DNA from: Prevotellaceae bacterium
GTDB taxonomy: Bacteria > Bacteroidota > Bacteroidia > Bacteroidales > Bacteroidaceae
Direction of reading: 5' to 3'
DNA: 17,765 nucleotides
NCBI GenBank assembly: GCA_003150315.1
Contig: QAML01000059.1
Coordinates: 1 to 17,765 of the forward strand
Shown here: positions 17,401 to 17,765 of the stretch, piece by piece
Position numbering within the stretch: the first letter of the stretch is position 1
Layout of the letters: the number at the start of each line of letters is the position of its first letter
The notes under the pieces: model-generated
Told to the model about the DNA's origin: nothing
Seen by the model: only the letters and a program-made list of their open reading frames with translations
The model's database searches: none
Position numbers and translations under genes: made by a program

Positions 17401-17765
17401 ACAGGCCAGTCGTTTGTCAGTTCATATATCTGAAATACGTTTTCGCTCTCATCAATTCCATCTAATTTTTCTTTATTATGCAGTACATTATGTAGCTGGC
17501 GACAATATTGGAGTGCTTCCTGCATATCAGATTCCGGATTATTACAAATATTATCCAGATACTTCTGAAATTCCCTGTCATCCCGCCAGAGTTCCAAAGC
17601 TTCCTGATGCTGAATCACCATTCCAATATCATGACCATACGCCGCATTCAGCAAGAGCCATGCATTTCCAATTCCGAATCTTTCTATTCTCCATCTTCCC
17701 AATAACATCTCTATAGATTCAATTATCGTTCTGGAATGTTCCTGATCATGCACACTATAATTAGG
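14499..17765 (-). CDS. HD-domain / GHKL (Hsp90-like) ATPase fusion protein, 5' end outside window
   Basis: The frame is open to the right edge, so the N-terminus is missing; 1088 codons plus stop are present. Residues here count from a GTG at 17753. An HD-type metal phosphohydrolase-like domain comes first: HDQEHS (His2, His6), YGHDIGM (His41-Asp42), CHHEER (135-139) and LLRIGDLLDLDNNRF (202-216). A GHKL ATPase domain follows, with N-box EYIQNAMDA (345-353), G1 box IDSGVGMD (427-434) and G2 box GSFGIG (469-474). The order HD then Hsp90-like ATPase matches the 'HD-CE' proteins described in bacterial conflict systems. About 500 C-terminal residues carry no motif I recognise and no membrane helix. 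The gene leads the co-directional cassette. Likely an ATP-dependent conformational sensor or chaperone coupled to an HD enzyme; the substrate is unknown. Confidence 0.78.
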   Translation of the reverse strand, partial: PNYSVHDQEHSRTIIESIEMLLGRWRIERFGIGNAWLLLNAAYGHDIGMVIQHQEALELWRDDREFQKYLDNICNNPESDMQEALQYCRQLHNVLHNKEKLDGIDESENVFQIYELTNDWPVVVKKNVMMITADYIRCHHEERSKKFFENLSKTIGIEVAENRLYNLLGKVVYSHGKDLDYIFSELPKETIGFGTERIHPQFIALLLRIGDLLDLDNNRFDSMLLQHFGALPKTSMKHLQKHLSISHFLVTERKIQAKAYTTDYEVCKIMDQWFQYIREDIGNITSNWNRVAPKEMEGCTFNYCNLEIYLNGEKYESFGKARFEVDNKRFMSVLIGDKLYEEQLVFLREYIQNAMDATKLMLWLKWKQEENMHVFTADENGHVDETLSSLDYVNLKDYAIKVGVELVQEDEYAVSDVGKKSCSEVLRVHIIDSGVGMDEECLKALAVIGTGWSGRKKYFEEIGRMPIWMQPTGSFGIGIQSGFMMTNRIRIITRGMNEKHGLDIQLYSPRQLGKINYVFLSDNRVGTELILDVDWADFLSKLQESGHYESILNTGNGVFDYDGILRDIKKCLTRYIGEVIPNSFIPVRVAIISKKLSKSESGEVVDSYVQQFLDKDSGTILRDTGSNIDYILKNDMSEACFWMRDEQVFVQMENDAELFSDQMISDKFCYKGVLVRNKTIKNRKEDNLISRYIPVSMDIMGMNASDCLLISRSHFTEKMNGRFEELAWKCFKLYVEIVAKHIKKLGLKNQLSDVVKNSRSPYLLLMGVLYFGKNSDVAYICEQNVWADTTYFMQHLKKDTKKYKLEDSVHVTFNDVYEWFSSEDKMIVWKVNRTDLQSKAEKILDIVSIMNEEASEEVEKTSKYGLNIREKTENYLKKTVKTKADPNYIITDPILVNILEEFIEKKSVNRELFKIQSIDQEDMVLSVYDPGYNLKKEQNTDTEEQNDLREILLMAIKQEKYYIVVGKEYDRKFSELYVRKAPLNNDLTEEYLENHKVILFPFNVDIYGVMKKWFIKINIPDIDTENNGIEREQNFWDYVLNNPAWERAVQWTMRHGVNKKSFQQRGAITQQYKELCKEFLKAYIDCCK

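Noticed and set aside
1..17765. CRISPR arrays, tRNA or rRNA genes
   Set aside because: No regularly spaced direct repeats, cloverleaf-like segments or rRNA sequence were seen on either strand.

Overview
The window is AT-rich DNA whose real genes all lie on the minus strand. Codon use, Shine-Dalgarno spacing, an IS1182-type transposase and an XRE regulator of a type I associate with gut Clostridia suggest a Lachnospiraceae-like Firmicute; this assignment is inference. The layout is that of an accessory 'defence island': two multi-gene conflict-type cassettes separated by mobile and decaying DNA.

Region A (about 1-6160) is a tightly overlapping three-gene operon, read right to left: a ComEC-like metallo-beta-lactamase (MBL) hydrolase, a trypsin-like serine protease with a long C-terminal domain, and a large SMC/Rad50-like ABC ATPase with a CPLC zinc hook. 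This gene set matches the hydrolase-protease branch of the Lamassu / ABC-three-component family. The ATPase has about 140 extra N-terminal residues that look like the small 'middle component' of such systems fused to it.

Region B (about 6211-7484) is a compact unit carrying one gene for a 360-residue GIY-YIG-like protein. It is bounded by 23-bp inverted repeats (21/23 identical) with an 8-bp direct repeat, TACTTAGA, just outside. This is the signature of a transposed unit, yet no known transposase is encoded. It sits 53 bp upstream of the Lamassu-like operon. Beyond it are a 15-bp palindrome and a 77-bp inverted-repeat structure.

Region C (about 7657-9476) is an apparently intact IS1182-family insertion sequence. 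Its promoter -10 box lies in the loop of an 11-bp inverted repeat whose proximal arm contains the transposase ribosome binding site, a layout expected to silence read-through transcripts.

Region D (9477-10912) is decayed DNA: a short broken ORF and a tyrosine recombinase pseudogene with an internal TGA and a lost catalytic C-terminus.

Region E (10945 to the right edge) is a second co-directional cassette. In transcription order it has an HD-domain protein fused to a GHKL/Hsp90-type ATPase (its start is outside the window), an XRE-family regulator with a C-terminal sensor-like domain, a protein with an ADP-ribosyltransferase-like (R-S-E) domain plus a two-helix transmembrane hairpin, and a shorter soluble paralogue of that domain. 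I do not recognise this combination as a named system; it is the best candidate here for an undescribed one.
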